Part shown: positions 54,354-62,794 of the stretch, one piece after another
How the letters are laid out: each line of letters starts with the position of its first letter
Position numbering within the stretch: position 1 is the stretch's first letter
NCBI GenBank assembly: GCA_036012865.1
Contig: DASCQC010000005.1
Location: 23,136 to 87,135, forward strand
DNA length: 64,000 nucleotides
From: DASCQC01 sp036012865
Lineage (GTDB): Bacteria; Pseudomonadota; Gammaproteobacteria; Comchoanobacterales; Comchoanobacteraceae
Direction: 5' to 3'
The notes under the pieces: generated by a model
Database searches by the model: none
Told to the model about the DNA's origin: nothing
What the model saw: the letters and a program-made list of their open reading frames with translations, nothing else
Made by a program: the position numbers and the translations under genes

Positions 54354-55610
54354 TTATTGAACAAAATTTATATTATTATGGCCTGTTTGGTTATCCTTTT
54401 CTTGCTTGCAAGTTTCTATGTGCTCAAGTTGATTAACTATTTCACTACACCCTATAGCTGAGATACCCTTCATAACCGACCTGAAACAAAGAGAAGAAAC
54501 AGACAAATCATCAGCAACGGGTATTTTAAATAAAGTTGTTGCCGATAGATGATACAACCAAGATGAATTATGCGGCTTATCTCTGAAGGTATTACTCAAT
54601 GATAACATAACATACTCACCACTGTAATAAACCCATGAAAAAATAACATTTGCATATCGATGTCCTTGAATAATCTCTATAGGTCCCATAATCATGCACA
54701 GCATGTAAGTGTGTAAACAACACACAATGAACAACCTTAGAACCTGAATCCATTCATTGAAAGATTGCAAGTTCGTGGATGGATCAAGCAACCGTTGAAA
54801 AAGAAAGGTACTTAAAAATGATGTTATTAAAGAAATCAGAAAGTCAGTTCTACAGAATTTACCCATCAATGATAATTGATCATTTCCTAAATTTGTAAAA
54901 TTGTTACCCCCAAACTTCTTGAACGCATAAAACAAGCTCGACCCTATCCCCATGACTTTTATAAATAAGTCACAATAAGAAACATACTGACTATAACCTT
55001 GAAAATAGAATTCAACTAATGGATAAGTCACGAAATAAATTGCCATCATCATGATAAGAAAAACCGCATACATTGGGATTGGAAAAACATGGAAACATAT
55101 GATGGCAAGAAGTGAACTAAACAGCATTTCTTCCATGAAATATCCAGGCTTTTGATCTAAAACTAACAAGCTTAATGGCGCAAAAAGTAGAGCACCCCCC
55201 AGATCTTTAGACTGACTAAATAATGGCAACATCAAAAACAAGTAATACTCAACTTCATCAATGGCATATTTTGTGGCCAGACCCTGACTCTCAACACCCC
55301 GGAACTGTTGAATCAAAACCTGAATTAATTGCTTGAATTTTCCTATCAATTCAATGGACACTTTTGGCTGAAGAACAAGAAATATCATGATCAAAAAAGA
55401 AGCGCCATCCGTAATCATGTTAATGAGGATCAACTTGAAACAAATAATGCATAAAGGAATCGATAAGAGATAAAGTAATGAACATTGACGCTTAGCAAAA
55501 CTAAAGATGTTAAACTTATCAGGAACGATGAGTTGATGAAGGTATGATTTTATTTTAATAGAAAGGGAGTTATGTTGAAAAACCTTAGCAAGAAAATCAA
55601 CTCCAGGCAT
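54354..55610 (-). CDS. Orphan polytopic membrane protein, unknown function
   Basis: The 418-residue protein has about eight to nine hydrophobic segments (about residues 45-80, 120-145, 158-195, 220-240, 265-285 and 300-340) and charged, Cys- and His-bearing ends. I recognise no transporter motif. AGGAG lies five bases before the ATG, so translation seems real. It has no obvious operon partner: the amino-acid importer lies convergent downstream and ileS diverges upstream. The soluble C-terminal 65 residues are rich in Ser, Glu, Asn and Gln. It could be a lineage-specific inclusion- or host-membrane protein; inference only. Confidence 0.65.
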   Translation of the reverse strand: MPGVDFLAKVFQHNSLSIKIKSYLHQLIVPDKFNIFSFAKRQCSLLYLLSIPLCIICFKLILINMITDGASFLIMIFLVLQPKVSIELIGKFKQLIQVLIQQFRGVESQGLATKYAIDEVEYYLFLMLPLFSQSKDLGGALLFAPLSLLVLDQKPGYFMEEMLFSSLLAIICFHVFPIPMYAVFLIMMMAIYFVTYPLVEFYFQGYSQYVSYCDLFIKVMGIGSSLFYAFKKFGGNNFTNLGNDQLSLMGKFCRTDFLISLITSFLSTFLFQRLLDPSTNLQSFNEWIQVLRLFIVCCLHTYMLCMIMGPIEIIQGHRYANVIFSWVYYSGEYVMLSLSNTFRDKPHNSSWLYHLSATTLFKIPVADDLSVSSLCFRSVMKGISAIGCSEIVNQLEHIETCKQEKDNQTGHNNINFVQ

Positions 55611-55756
55611 GCGATCTCCTAAAAATCGATACTATTACAAACCAGCGACATTGTCAATATAAAATGTAAGATATATCCTACAGAGACAATCTCAGCAATA
55701 CTTACCCATTTCACAACACAGTCATTCATAAAATATAAAATAATTAATATTCTAGC

Positions 55757-55784
55757 TTGATCATAATCGCAGTTAATTTATAAT
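55757..55784 (+). promoter_or_regulatory. Probable sigma-70 promoter of ileS
   Basis: TTGATC (55757-55762) and TATAAT (55779-55784) are spaced by 16 bases, about 25 bases before the start codon. Confidence 0.7.
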
Positions 55785-55808
55785 AGTGGCATTATTTAGA
55801 GGAATACA

Positions 55809-58800
55809 TTGGTGAGTACCGAATCATCTTTTTCATTTGTCCAAATGGAACACTCCATCTTAGAGTTCTGGGATAACCATAAAGTTTTTGAAGAATCCAT
55901 TGCCAAAACAGCTGGCAACGATCCTTATACGTTTTATGACGGCCCTCCTTTTGCCACAGGCCTACCCCATCACGGCCACTTATTAGCCTCTACTATCAAA
56001 GATATTATTCCTCGATACCAAACCATGAAAGGTTATTTTGTAGAAAGACGTTTTGGCTGGGACTGCCATGGGTTACCCATCGAACATGAAATTAATAAAC
56101 AACTTAACATGGATGCCTCCGAAGCTGTCAAAGAACTAGGCGTTGCTGGGTATAATAAAGCTTGCCGGAACATTGTGATGAGATACCGAGAACAATGGTA
56201 TAAAACCGTTAACCGTATCGGTCGTTGGGTAGATTTTGAAAATGACTATAAAACCATGGACAGCGATTTTATGGAATCTGTCTGGTGGGCATTCAATCAG
56301 TTATGGGACAAAGGCTTAATTTATCATGGAACCAAAGTCGTTCCTTATTCAACCGTCTTAGAAACCCCTTTATCTAACTTTGAAGCTAGCTCTAATTATC
56401 AAGATGTCCAAGACCCCTCTGTTGTCGTTAAATTTCATTGCCCATCCACTCATGATTACCTGTTAATCTGGACAACCACCCCGTGGACCCTTCCTAGCAA
56501 CTTAGCCATTGCGGTTAACCCGACATTAACTTACCTTAAAATTCAGGATGAAAACAACGAACATTTCATTATTGCCGAAGACCGAGTTGAAGCTTACTTT
56601 AAACCTGATAGCTACACCATTCTTGAGAGATTAGCTGGCGAAGACCTGAAAGGAAGACAATACCAGCCATTATTTCCCGAAGTCAGCCAACACCTAACTG
56701 AATCCATTCATAAAGTGATAACCGCTGACTTTGTTTCTGCTAGTGACGGTACTGGGTTAGTTCACTGCGCACCTGCCTTCGGTGAAGATGACTTTATCGT
56801 TTGCAAAGAAAACGGCATCACAGAACACCTATCCCCCATTGACAAACAATGTAGATTTACATCAGCATTCAAACGCTTAGAAGGTGTCTTTGTCAAAGAT
56901 GCCGATAAAGAAATCATCAAAACACTCAAAAACAACAACGCCTTACTTCTACACTCAACCATTGTTCATAGCTACCCTCACTGCCCTCGATCAGACACCC
57001 CTCTCATTTATCGATCAACCCCTTCTTGGTACCTTCATGTTGAAAAAATCAAAGATCGAATGATCCAACATAATCAATCGATTCATTGGACACCCAAACA
57101 CATACAAAATGGCCGCTTTGGCAAATGGTTAGAAGGTTCCAAAGATTGGGCTTTATCCAGAAATCGTGTCTGGGGATGCCCCATTCCTATCTGGATCAAT
57201 GATACCACAGGTAAAAAAATCTGCATTGACTCGGTCGAAACCCTAAGAAGCTATACTGGAAAAACTCTAACTGACCTGCATAGGGAGCATGTTGACCCTT
57301 TAAGCTTTAGTCTTAAAGATGAACCTGGAACCTATCATCGAACCTCTGAAGTTTTTGACTGCTGGTTTGAGTCAGGTGCGATGCCTTATGCTCAAATTCA
57401 TTACCCTTTTGAGCGTAAAGAGCGCTTTGAACAAGGCTACCCAGCTGACTTCATTGCTGAAGGTGTTGATCAAACTCGAGGCTGGTTCTATACCCTTATC
57501 GTCCTATCAACAGCCCTGTTTGATGTTCCTGCCTTTAAGAACATTATTGTTAGCGGCATTGTTCTTGCCAATGATGGCAAGAAAATGTCTAAACGTCTCA
57601 AAAACTATACGGCTCCCGATGAACTTATGGAAACCTACGGTGCTGATGCACTGAGGCTTTACCTCATTCATTCAGGGCTGGTTAAAGCAGAAGAACAACG
57701 CTTTGATGACAATGGCGTTAAAGACATGATCCGCAAAACCTTATTACCCTGGTACAATGCCTTTAAATTTTTACAAACTTATGCCAAAGTTGACCAATGG
57801 TCCCCGAGCTTCTCAAACGGCGACAGTCAACATATCTTGGATCAATGGATATTATCTAGATTGGAAAGCCTAAAAGGTTATATTGATAAACACATGAGTG
57901 ATTATGAGCTTTACCTGGTTGTTCCCGCCCTGCTCAACTTTCTTGATGAACTAACCAACACCTATATTCGTTTGAACCGTCAGCGTTATTGGACAGATAC
58001 CATGACCCAAGACAAACAGCATGCCTACCAAACCTTATATACGGTCATCCATGATTTTAGTGTCTGCATGGCTCCTTTTACCCCCTTTCTTTCCGAGCAC
58101 ACCTATCAAGAATTAGGCAAACTAGGTAAAAAACCCTTAGAAAAATCTGTTCATTTAAATACTTATCCAAAAGCTCATGCCCATCTATGCAAACCCCTGC
58201 TTGAAGATGCTGTTTCAAGATTGCAACAAATCTTACTGCTAGGTCGACAAGCTCGTAATGACAAGAAAATTAAAGTTAAAATCCCTTTAAGAAACCTAAC
58301 CGTCTACCATAGCAACCTTCAACTTCTTGATGAAATCAAACTGCTTGAACCTTTTATCACTCGAGAACTCAACGTCAAAAAGGTTACCTACAGCTCGGAA
58401 GAAAACAATGTCATTGAACTCTATGCTAAACCCAACGCCCCCATCCTTGGAAAAAAACTAGGAAAAGACTATAGAACGTATCAAGTTGCCATACAAAACC
58501 TCGAAGAAGATCAGCTCAAAGAGCTTGAAAACGGCCACTCCATTCAAGTACTTGAACAAACCTTTAAACCTGAAGAAATTCTTATTTTCCGTCAAGCTAA
58601 AGAAAATAGCCAAGCACTCTCCAATAAGCTCATCACCATTGAATTAGATGACACCCTTGACGAAGACCTTATTCAAGAAGGGATAGCCCGAGAAGTCATT
58701 AATCGTATCCAACGCTATCGTAAACAATTACAACTTAATGTTGATGATAGAATTAAACTAACCTACTGTGCAGACCAACCTATCTGTCAAGCCATCGAAC

Positions 58801-58940
58801 AACACCTTGCTTACATTAAAAAAGAAACCCTAACAACTCACATCATTTCCTCTGACTCTCAACAAGATGAACTGTTTGATGTTAACGAACTAACTTTAAG
58901 CTTAAGCCTGAAAGTTGTTGAACACAACTCTCTAACATAA
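55809..58940 (+). CDS. ileS: Isoleucyl-tRNA synthetase, type 2 (eukaryote-like)
   Basis: The 1043-residue enzyme charges tRNA-Ile. It has the class I HIGH motif in the type-2 form (DGPPFATGLPHHGHLL), the editing domain (TTPWTLPSN, about residues 220-395), KMSKR (DGKKMSKRLKN, about residue 597), anticodon-binding region and a long C-terminal tail. GLPHxGH and the extended C-terminus mark type 2 (IleS2), as in eukaryotic cytosol, chlamydiae and rickettsiae; these are usually little affected by mupirocin. The start is TTG (55809) or GTG (55812), both in frame after AGAGGA. A clear promoter precedes it. In most gammaproteobacteria a type 1 ileS sits next to lspA; here the gene is separate. Confidence 0.95.
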   Translation: MVSTESSFSFVQMEHSILEFWDNHKVFEESIAKTAGNDPYTFYDGPPFATGLPHHGHLLASTIKDIIPRYQTMKGYFVERRFGWDCHGLPIEHEINKQLNMDASEAVKELGVAGYNKACRNIVMRYREQWYKTVNRIGRWVDFENDYKTMDSDFMESVWWAFNQLWDKGLIYHGTKVVPYSTVLETPLSNFEASSNYQDVQDPSVVVKFHCPSTHDYLLIWTTTPWTLPSNLAIAVNPTLTYLKIQDENNEHFIIAEDRVEAYFKPDSYTILERLAGEDLKGRQYQPLFPEVSQHLTESIHKVITADFVSASDGTGLVHCAPAFGEDDFIVCKENGITEHLSPIDKQCRFTSAFKRLEGVFVKDADKEIIKTLKNNNALLLHSTIVHSYPHCPRSDTPLIYRSTPSWYLHVEKIKDRMIQHNQSIHWTPKHIQNGRFGKWLEGSKDWALSRNRVWGCPIPIWINDTTGKKICIDSVETLRSYTGKTLTDLHREHVDPLSFSLKDEPGTYHRTSEVFDCWFESGAMPYAQIHYPFERKERFEQGYPADFIAEGVDQTRGWFYTLIVLSTALFDVPAFKNIIVSGIVLANDGKKMSKRLKNYTAPDELMETYGADALRLYLIHSGLVKAEEQRFDDNGVKDMIRKTLLPWYNAFKFLQTYAKVDQWSPSFSNGDSQHILDQWILSRLESLKGYIDKHMSDYELYLVVPALLNFLDELTNTYIRLNRQRYWTDTMTQDKQHAYQTLYTVIHDFSVCMAPFTPFLSEHTYQELGKLGKKPLEKSVHLNTYPKAHAHLCKPLLEDAVSRLQQILLLGRQARNDKKIKVKIPLRNLTVYHSNLQLLDEIKLLEPFITRELNVKKVTYSSEENNVIELYAKPNAPILGKKLGKDYRTYQVAIQNLEEDQLKELENGHSIQVLEQTFKPEEILIFRQAKENSQALSNKLITIELDDTLDEDLIQEGIAREVINRIQRYRKQLQLNVDDRIKLTYCADQPICQAIEQHLAYIKKETLTTHIISSDSQQDELFDVNELTLSLSLKVVEHNSLT

Positions 58941-59328
58941 ATATTTTAAATCATAATCTTATGTTAAATTTATGCTGTAGAGATTTATTGAACTCATGGA
59001 CAGTAATACAGGCTATCCTCCTTTATTATTGCCAATTGTGTTAATTAAAAATTGATCATTTAAATTGCTAATGCCCTGCTTTTCATCGCTATCACCAAGA
59101 CCATTCAACTATCATAATAATGCTTAATAGCATCACCACATACAACTTATCTCCATTCACATAGATATAGTCATGTACTTTTTTGCTGACCTTATTACAC
59201 ATACAATTAATCTTAGGGAATTTATCTAATATATTCTCACCTATCATCCACAATCTTAAAACACACTCAATCAAACCCTTTTAATATCCAATATAACATA
59301 AAGCCTACTGTTAGTTTATATTATGCTC
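58941..59328. other. Intergenic region with remnant of a deleted ankyrin gene
   Basis: The stretch between ileS and the intact ankyrin-repeat gene holds no intact gene. Bases 59092-59202 encode a stub of an ankyrin-family N-terminus (see pseudogene entry). The part next to ileS is AT-rich with no clear terminator. Confidence 0.6.
59092..59202 (-). pseudogene. Truncated 5' remnant of an ankyrin-repeat gene
   Basis: The short frame encodes KKVHDYIYVNGDKLYVVM, which matches the intact gene's N-terminus (KKVHDYIYVNGDQLYVMM) at nearly every position, then ends after 18 unrelated residues. The similarity also runs into the DNA upstream: both share TTTATCTAATATATTCT in the leader (59220-59236 and 62681-62697). 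This is the leftover of a third gene copy that lost almost all of its body, so the locus has undergone tandem duplication and deletion. Confidence 0.75.
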
Positions 59329-62300
59329 TCACGGCCTACGATTCTTCTTAATGTTTGTTGTTCGCTCCGAGGAAGACCTTCTTCTAACCGGCATAGTCTT
59401 AATCTTAGCTAATGTTTTTTTCTCTAATAGGGTTTTTTCCCGAACCTCCTTGCGAAGGATACTATTAGATGACTGACTTACAAAGTCCATTATTTTAGCT
59501 CTGCTTGCTGCTTTCATTGATTGAAAATCTTGAGGAGTAAAGATCCCTAAAAGCTTTTGATATGCCAGCAACACTTGTTTTTTATCTGGCTTTGACTCCA
59601 TGAGTTTTTCAGCTATCTTCATTTTTAATGCCAAATTTACATCTTCTGGTTTATAAATTTTCAACAATATCATAACAGCTGCTATATTATCCTCTTCCAG
59701 CGCTTGAGTAAGCAAAGAGGCACTTGTTATCCTCACAAACCATCCTCTAGCGGGCCTCAACCCCAGCAACTTTGACATTATTTTGAAATTCTTATGCTGA
59801 TAAGCATGCTTTAACGCCATGTTATCCAATTGCCCGATGGTTTTTTTATACGCATCGATTTCTGCAAACACATTCACACAATTCCACATTTTATGTTTGC
59901 ATGCATAGATTATTATCGCATTTTTATCAACCCAATCCCCCTTCTCTCTCTGTATTATTTTTCCAAAATCTTCTCGCATTGCATCTATTTTCAAAAACTT
60001 ATCAACTAAAAATGTATTACCACTTACTATGGCTGCATGAAGAATATCACTTGGACCAAAACTTTCATTTTCTCTTTTTAATTTCTTCAAAATTTTATCT
60101 GCATTTTTCAATACCTTCGACTGATTTAGCAAAGTTACCACCACTTTTGGCATACCTTTCTCACAAGCATTCCTTAATGCATAATTATCCCTGGCATGGG
60201 CATTTTCCTGCACCCCCTTTAGCTTTAATAATTCCAGAGCCACGTCTGACATACCCTTCAGACAAGCATACCTTAATGCCTTATTGTTACCAGCATTGGC
60301 ATTTTCCCTTACCTTATCCAGCTTTAATAATTCCAGCACCACATCTTTCATACCCTCCTGACAAGCCCATCTTAATGCCAAATTATCATCAACATGGGCC
60401 TTTTCTCTAACCTTTGGCTGCTCTAATAACTTCAAGGCCACTTTAGTCATACCATTCTCACAAGCAAATCTTAATGCATTATTACCGATCGTATGTGCAT
60501 TACTCCTTACCTCAGGAGACTCTAATAACTTCAGTGCTACTTCTTTCATGTCCCACCGACAAGCCATTCTCAATGCCCAATTATCCTGAGAATGGGCATT
60601 TTCCTGCACCCCCTTTAGCTTTAATAATTCCAGAGCCACGTCTGACATACCCTTCAGACAAGCCCATCTTAATGCAAAATTATCATCAACATGGGCCTTT
60701 TCTCTAACCTTTGGCTGCTCTAATAACTTCAAGGCCACTTCAGTCATACCATTCTCACAAGCAAATCTTAATGCATAATTATCATCAGCATGGGCATTTG
60801 CTCTAACCTCAGGCTGATCTAATAACTTCATCGCTACTTCTGGCATATTTTGCTTACAAGCATTGATTAATAATCGAACATCCAATACTTCAGGAGCAAT
60901 TTCTATCAGTATTAATACAACCTGTCTGTGTTTAGAAGTTATTACCCTCTTTAATTTTTGATAAATGATTTTTTGATTTTTCTTCGCTGCCATCTTAAGT
61001 GACTGGACAAGTTTATTTTCAATACATTTATCTATAAACTCTGTCATCATCTCATCTGAATTATCTAATTGATCAATTTTATCCAATACCACCTCTGTTA
61101 ATTTCTCTGTTAACAAGCCCTTTTTCATGAATCCATTCAAAAACTTGATCAAATCCTTCGTATCTATTTTCTGAATATAATCCATCACTTGCTGTTCTTC
61201 CAATTCAATTGAATGATGATACGGCTTTAATTCATGACCTTCCTTGTGAACCAGTCCCTCATAAGCGCTTACTTTGTTATCTAACCATTTCTTATCCGCA
61301 CACAGCCCATCTATTGCAAAACCTTTCGCTACGGCATAACCCAAGTCTATCGCCATTCTATTTTGATAACTAACCCACTTACCTCCTTCCTGATTGTTTC
61401 TTATTAAAAACTCATCAAAATGCTCACTTCCCTTTGCAACCGTATAATTTGCCTTAAAGTCTGTTATGATTCTTTGCATATCCTCTTCGTTCATAACCTT
61501 ACTTAAGCCAAAGGCTTCTTTTTTATCATTAACCCATGCCAAAACTCCTCTTTCCACCGAATCTTTTTCGCCCACTTCTATCAGTGATTTTATCACTCCT
61601 ATCAATGCATGGCTTAACTCTTGATCGCTATCTAACACTTCTCCAAAATTTTTAGTTGTGTTTTCATTACTCACCTGATAAATATTGACCGTCGCCAACA
61701 ATAACTGCAGCATGATACTCAATCTTTCCGCTGGTACTCCCTTCATATTGCTATTGTTGTAGTCACCTCCTGTCGATACATATTCCTTAACAAAGATATT
61801 TTGTTCATCTCTACTTTGTAATTGGCTAACATCAATTTCCATTAACAAGTTTAAATTCCTAAATAACTCTGCATTAGTCAAATCATCCAGACTCTCTGAA
61901 GCTTCAATAGCTTGAATATAATCAATCAAATTATCTGTGCTTTTCTCTCCCTCACCGGGAATCTGATTATAAATAAGCTGACTAACCTTATGCTCATCTC
62001 CGATCCATCGTTGCATGTTATCCATGAGGGTATTAATTCTAACTTTTGCAGAACCCTTCTCTTTGGAGTCATCAACACCGCTTAAACTCGATTCTCTAAA
62101 TACTTCCTCCACACCCTTAATAGTGATATTAACCCCTGTGAAAACCCCTTCTCTTAAAGCTTTAGCAAATACTTCTTCTCGACCTCTTTTAAGTGAAAAG
62201 GTATAATCATTCAACCTTACATAATCATCGATGCCATTCGGTGCCAATAAAATACTACTCAGATTCTTTCCCTGCTTGACCACTTGCTGTATCTCTGCTG

Positions 62301-62649
62301 GAATTTCTGGATATTGGCCAGAAAATCGTGCAACCCAATCTGATTTATTTTTAGAAAAATTAACCAATATCTCTTCATAGTGCTTTAAATCTTCTAACTG
62401 AGAATTGATCCTTGTCACTTGTTCTTCCTGCTCCTCAAAGAGACTTAGTAGATCTAAATTTTCATGCAGTATTTTTGTATAAGCCCTGACGGATTTCAGT
62501 GCTTTCTGGTTATAAAAATAATCCTTCAATTCAAACCCTGTTTTACACGTGTTATCCAACCCTATGGTATCACCACCAATCACTGGCATCATCACATACA
62601 GTTGATCTCCATTCACATAAATATAATCATGTACTTTTTTTTCTGGCAT
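59329..62649 (-). CDS. Large ankyrin-repeat protein with novel N-terminal region (effector candidate)
   Basis: I choose the ATG at 62649 (start MPEKKVHDYIYV), which has GGAAGGGGAG six bases upstream; the frame from 62667 includes that site. The 1106-residue protein has a hydrophilic N-terminal region of about 600 residues with no family I recognise, then seven tandem 33-residue ankyrin-type repeats (about residues 615-847) of consensus NAHxDDNxALRxAC-x2-GM-x2-VALxLL-x4-V, then weaker repeat-like units and a basic tail rich in Arg, Ser and Lys (RRRSSSERTTNIKKNRRP). No signal peptide or membrane helix is seen. Such proteins in host-associated bacteria are often delivered into host cells; secretion is not shown. 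A remnant and a truncated paralogue flank it. Confidence 0.85.
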   Translation of the reverse strand: MPEKKVHDYIYVNGDQLYVMMPVIGGDTIGLDNTCKTGFELKDYFYNQKALKSVRAYTKILHENLDLLSLFEEQEEQVTRINSQLEDLKHYEEILVNFSKNKSDWVARFSGQYPEIPAEIQQVVKQGKNLSSILLAPNGIDDYVRLNDYTFSLKRGREEVFAKALREGVFTGVNITIKGVEEVFRESSLSGVDDSKEKGSAKVRINTLMDNMQRWIGDEHKVSQLIYNQIPGEGEKSTDNLIDYIQAIEASESLDDLTNAELFRNLNLLMEIDVSQLQSRDEQNIFVKEYVSTGGDYNNSNMKGVPAERLSIMLQLLLATVNIYQVSNENTTKNFGEVLDSDQELSHALIGVIKSLIEVGEKDSVERGVLAWVNDKKEAFGLSKVMNEEDMQRIITDFKANYTVAKGSEHFDEFLIRNNQEGGKWVSYQNRMAIDLGYAVAKGFAIDGLCADKKWLDNKVSAYEGLVHKEGHELKPYHHSIELEEQQVMDYIQKIDTKDLIKFLNGFMKKGLLTEKLTEVVLDKIDQLDNSDEMMTEFIDKCIENKLVQSLKMAAKKNQKIIYQKLKRVITSKHRQVVLILIEIAPEVLDVRLLINACKQNMPEVAMKLLDQPEVRANAHADDNYALRFACENGMTEVALKLLEQPKVREKAHVDDNFALRWACLKGMSDVALELLKLKGVQENAHSQDNWALRMACRWDMKEVALKLLESPEVRSNAHTIGNNALRFACENGMTKVALKLLEQPKVREKAHVDDNLALRWACQEGMKDVVLELLKLDKVRENANAGNNKALRYACLKGMSDVALELLKLKGVQENAHARDNYALRNACEKGMPKVVVTLLNQSKVLKNADKILKKLKRENESFGPSDILHAAIVSGNTFLVDKFLKIDAMREDFGKIIQREKGDWVDKNAIIIYACKHKMWNCVNVFAEIDAYKKTIGQLDNMALKHAYQHKNFKIMSKLLGLRPARGWFVRITSASLLTQALEEDNIAAVMILLKIYKPEDVNLALKMKIAEKLMESKPDKKQVLLAYQKLLGIFTPQDFQSMKAASRAKIMDFVSQSSNSILRKEVREKTLLEKKTLAKIKTMPVRRRSSSERTTNIKKNRRP
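60108..60803 (-). repeat. Seven tandem 99-bp ankyrin-coding repeats
   Basis: Seven consecutive 99-base units encode 33-residue ankyrin-like repeats. Parts are identical over long stretches: 60196-60267 equals 60592-60663 (72 bases, offset 396 = 4 x 99), and the units at 60388 and 60685 agree almost completely over about 90 bases (offset 297 = 3 x 99). This indicates recent duplication within the gene. Confidence 0.85.
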
Positions 62650-62794
62650 TATCATCTCCCCTTCCACATAAGTATAGGATATTTATCTAATATATTCTTA
62701 TTTATTATCAATATTGGATGATTGTATAAATATTGATTCTTTTAATGATTCATAGCAAAAGAGACCTTACTATTATTTTTTTATCATGCTCTCA

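Noticed and set aside
33978..58940. Alphaproteobacterial origin of the whole segment (Aap importer, type-2 IleRS, AddAB-like pair, large NAD-GDH)
   Set aside because: DUF2797, CsiV-like, YrbG, AmpG, 264-residue ThyA and the QseBC-type pair point to Gammaproteobacteria; the listed genes also occur there or can be transferred.
59092..59274. Independent 60-residue gene
   Set aside because: Its middle is a copy of the ankyrin gene's N-terminus and the rest is unrelated, so it is a gene remnant.
60108..60803. CRISPR array or satellite
   Set aside because: The 99-base units are contiguous without spacers and lie in frame in a long protein with the ankyrin pattern.
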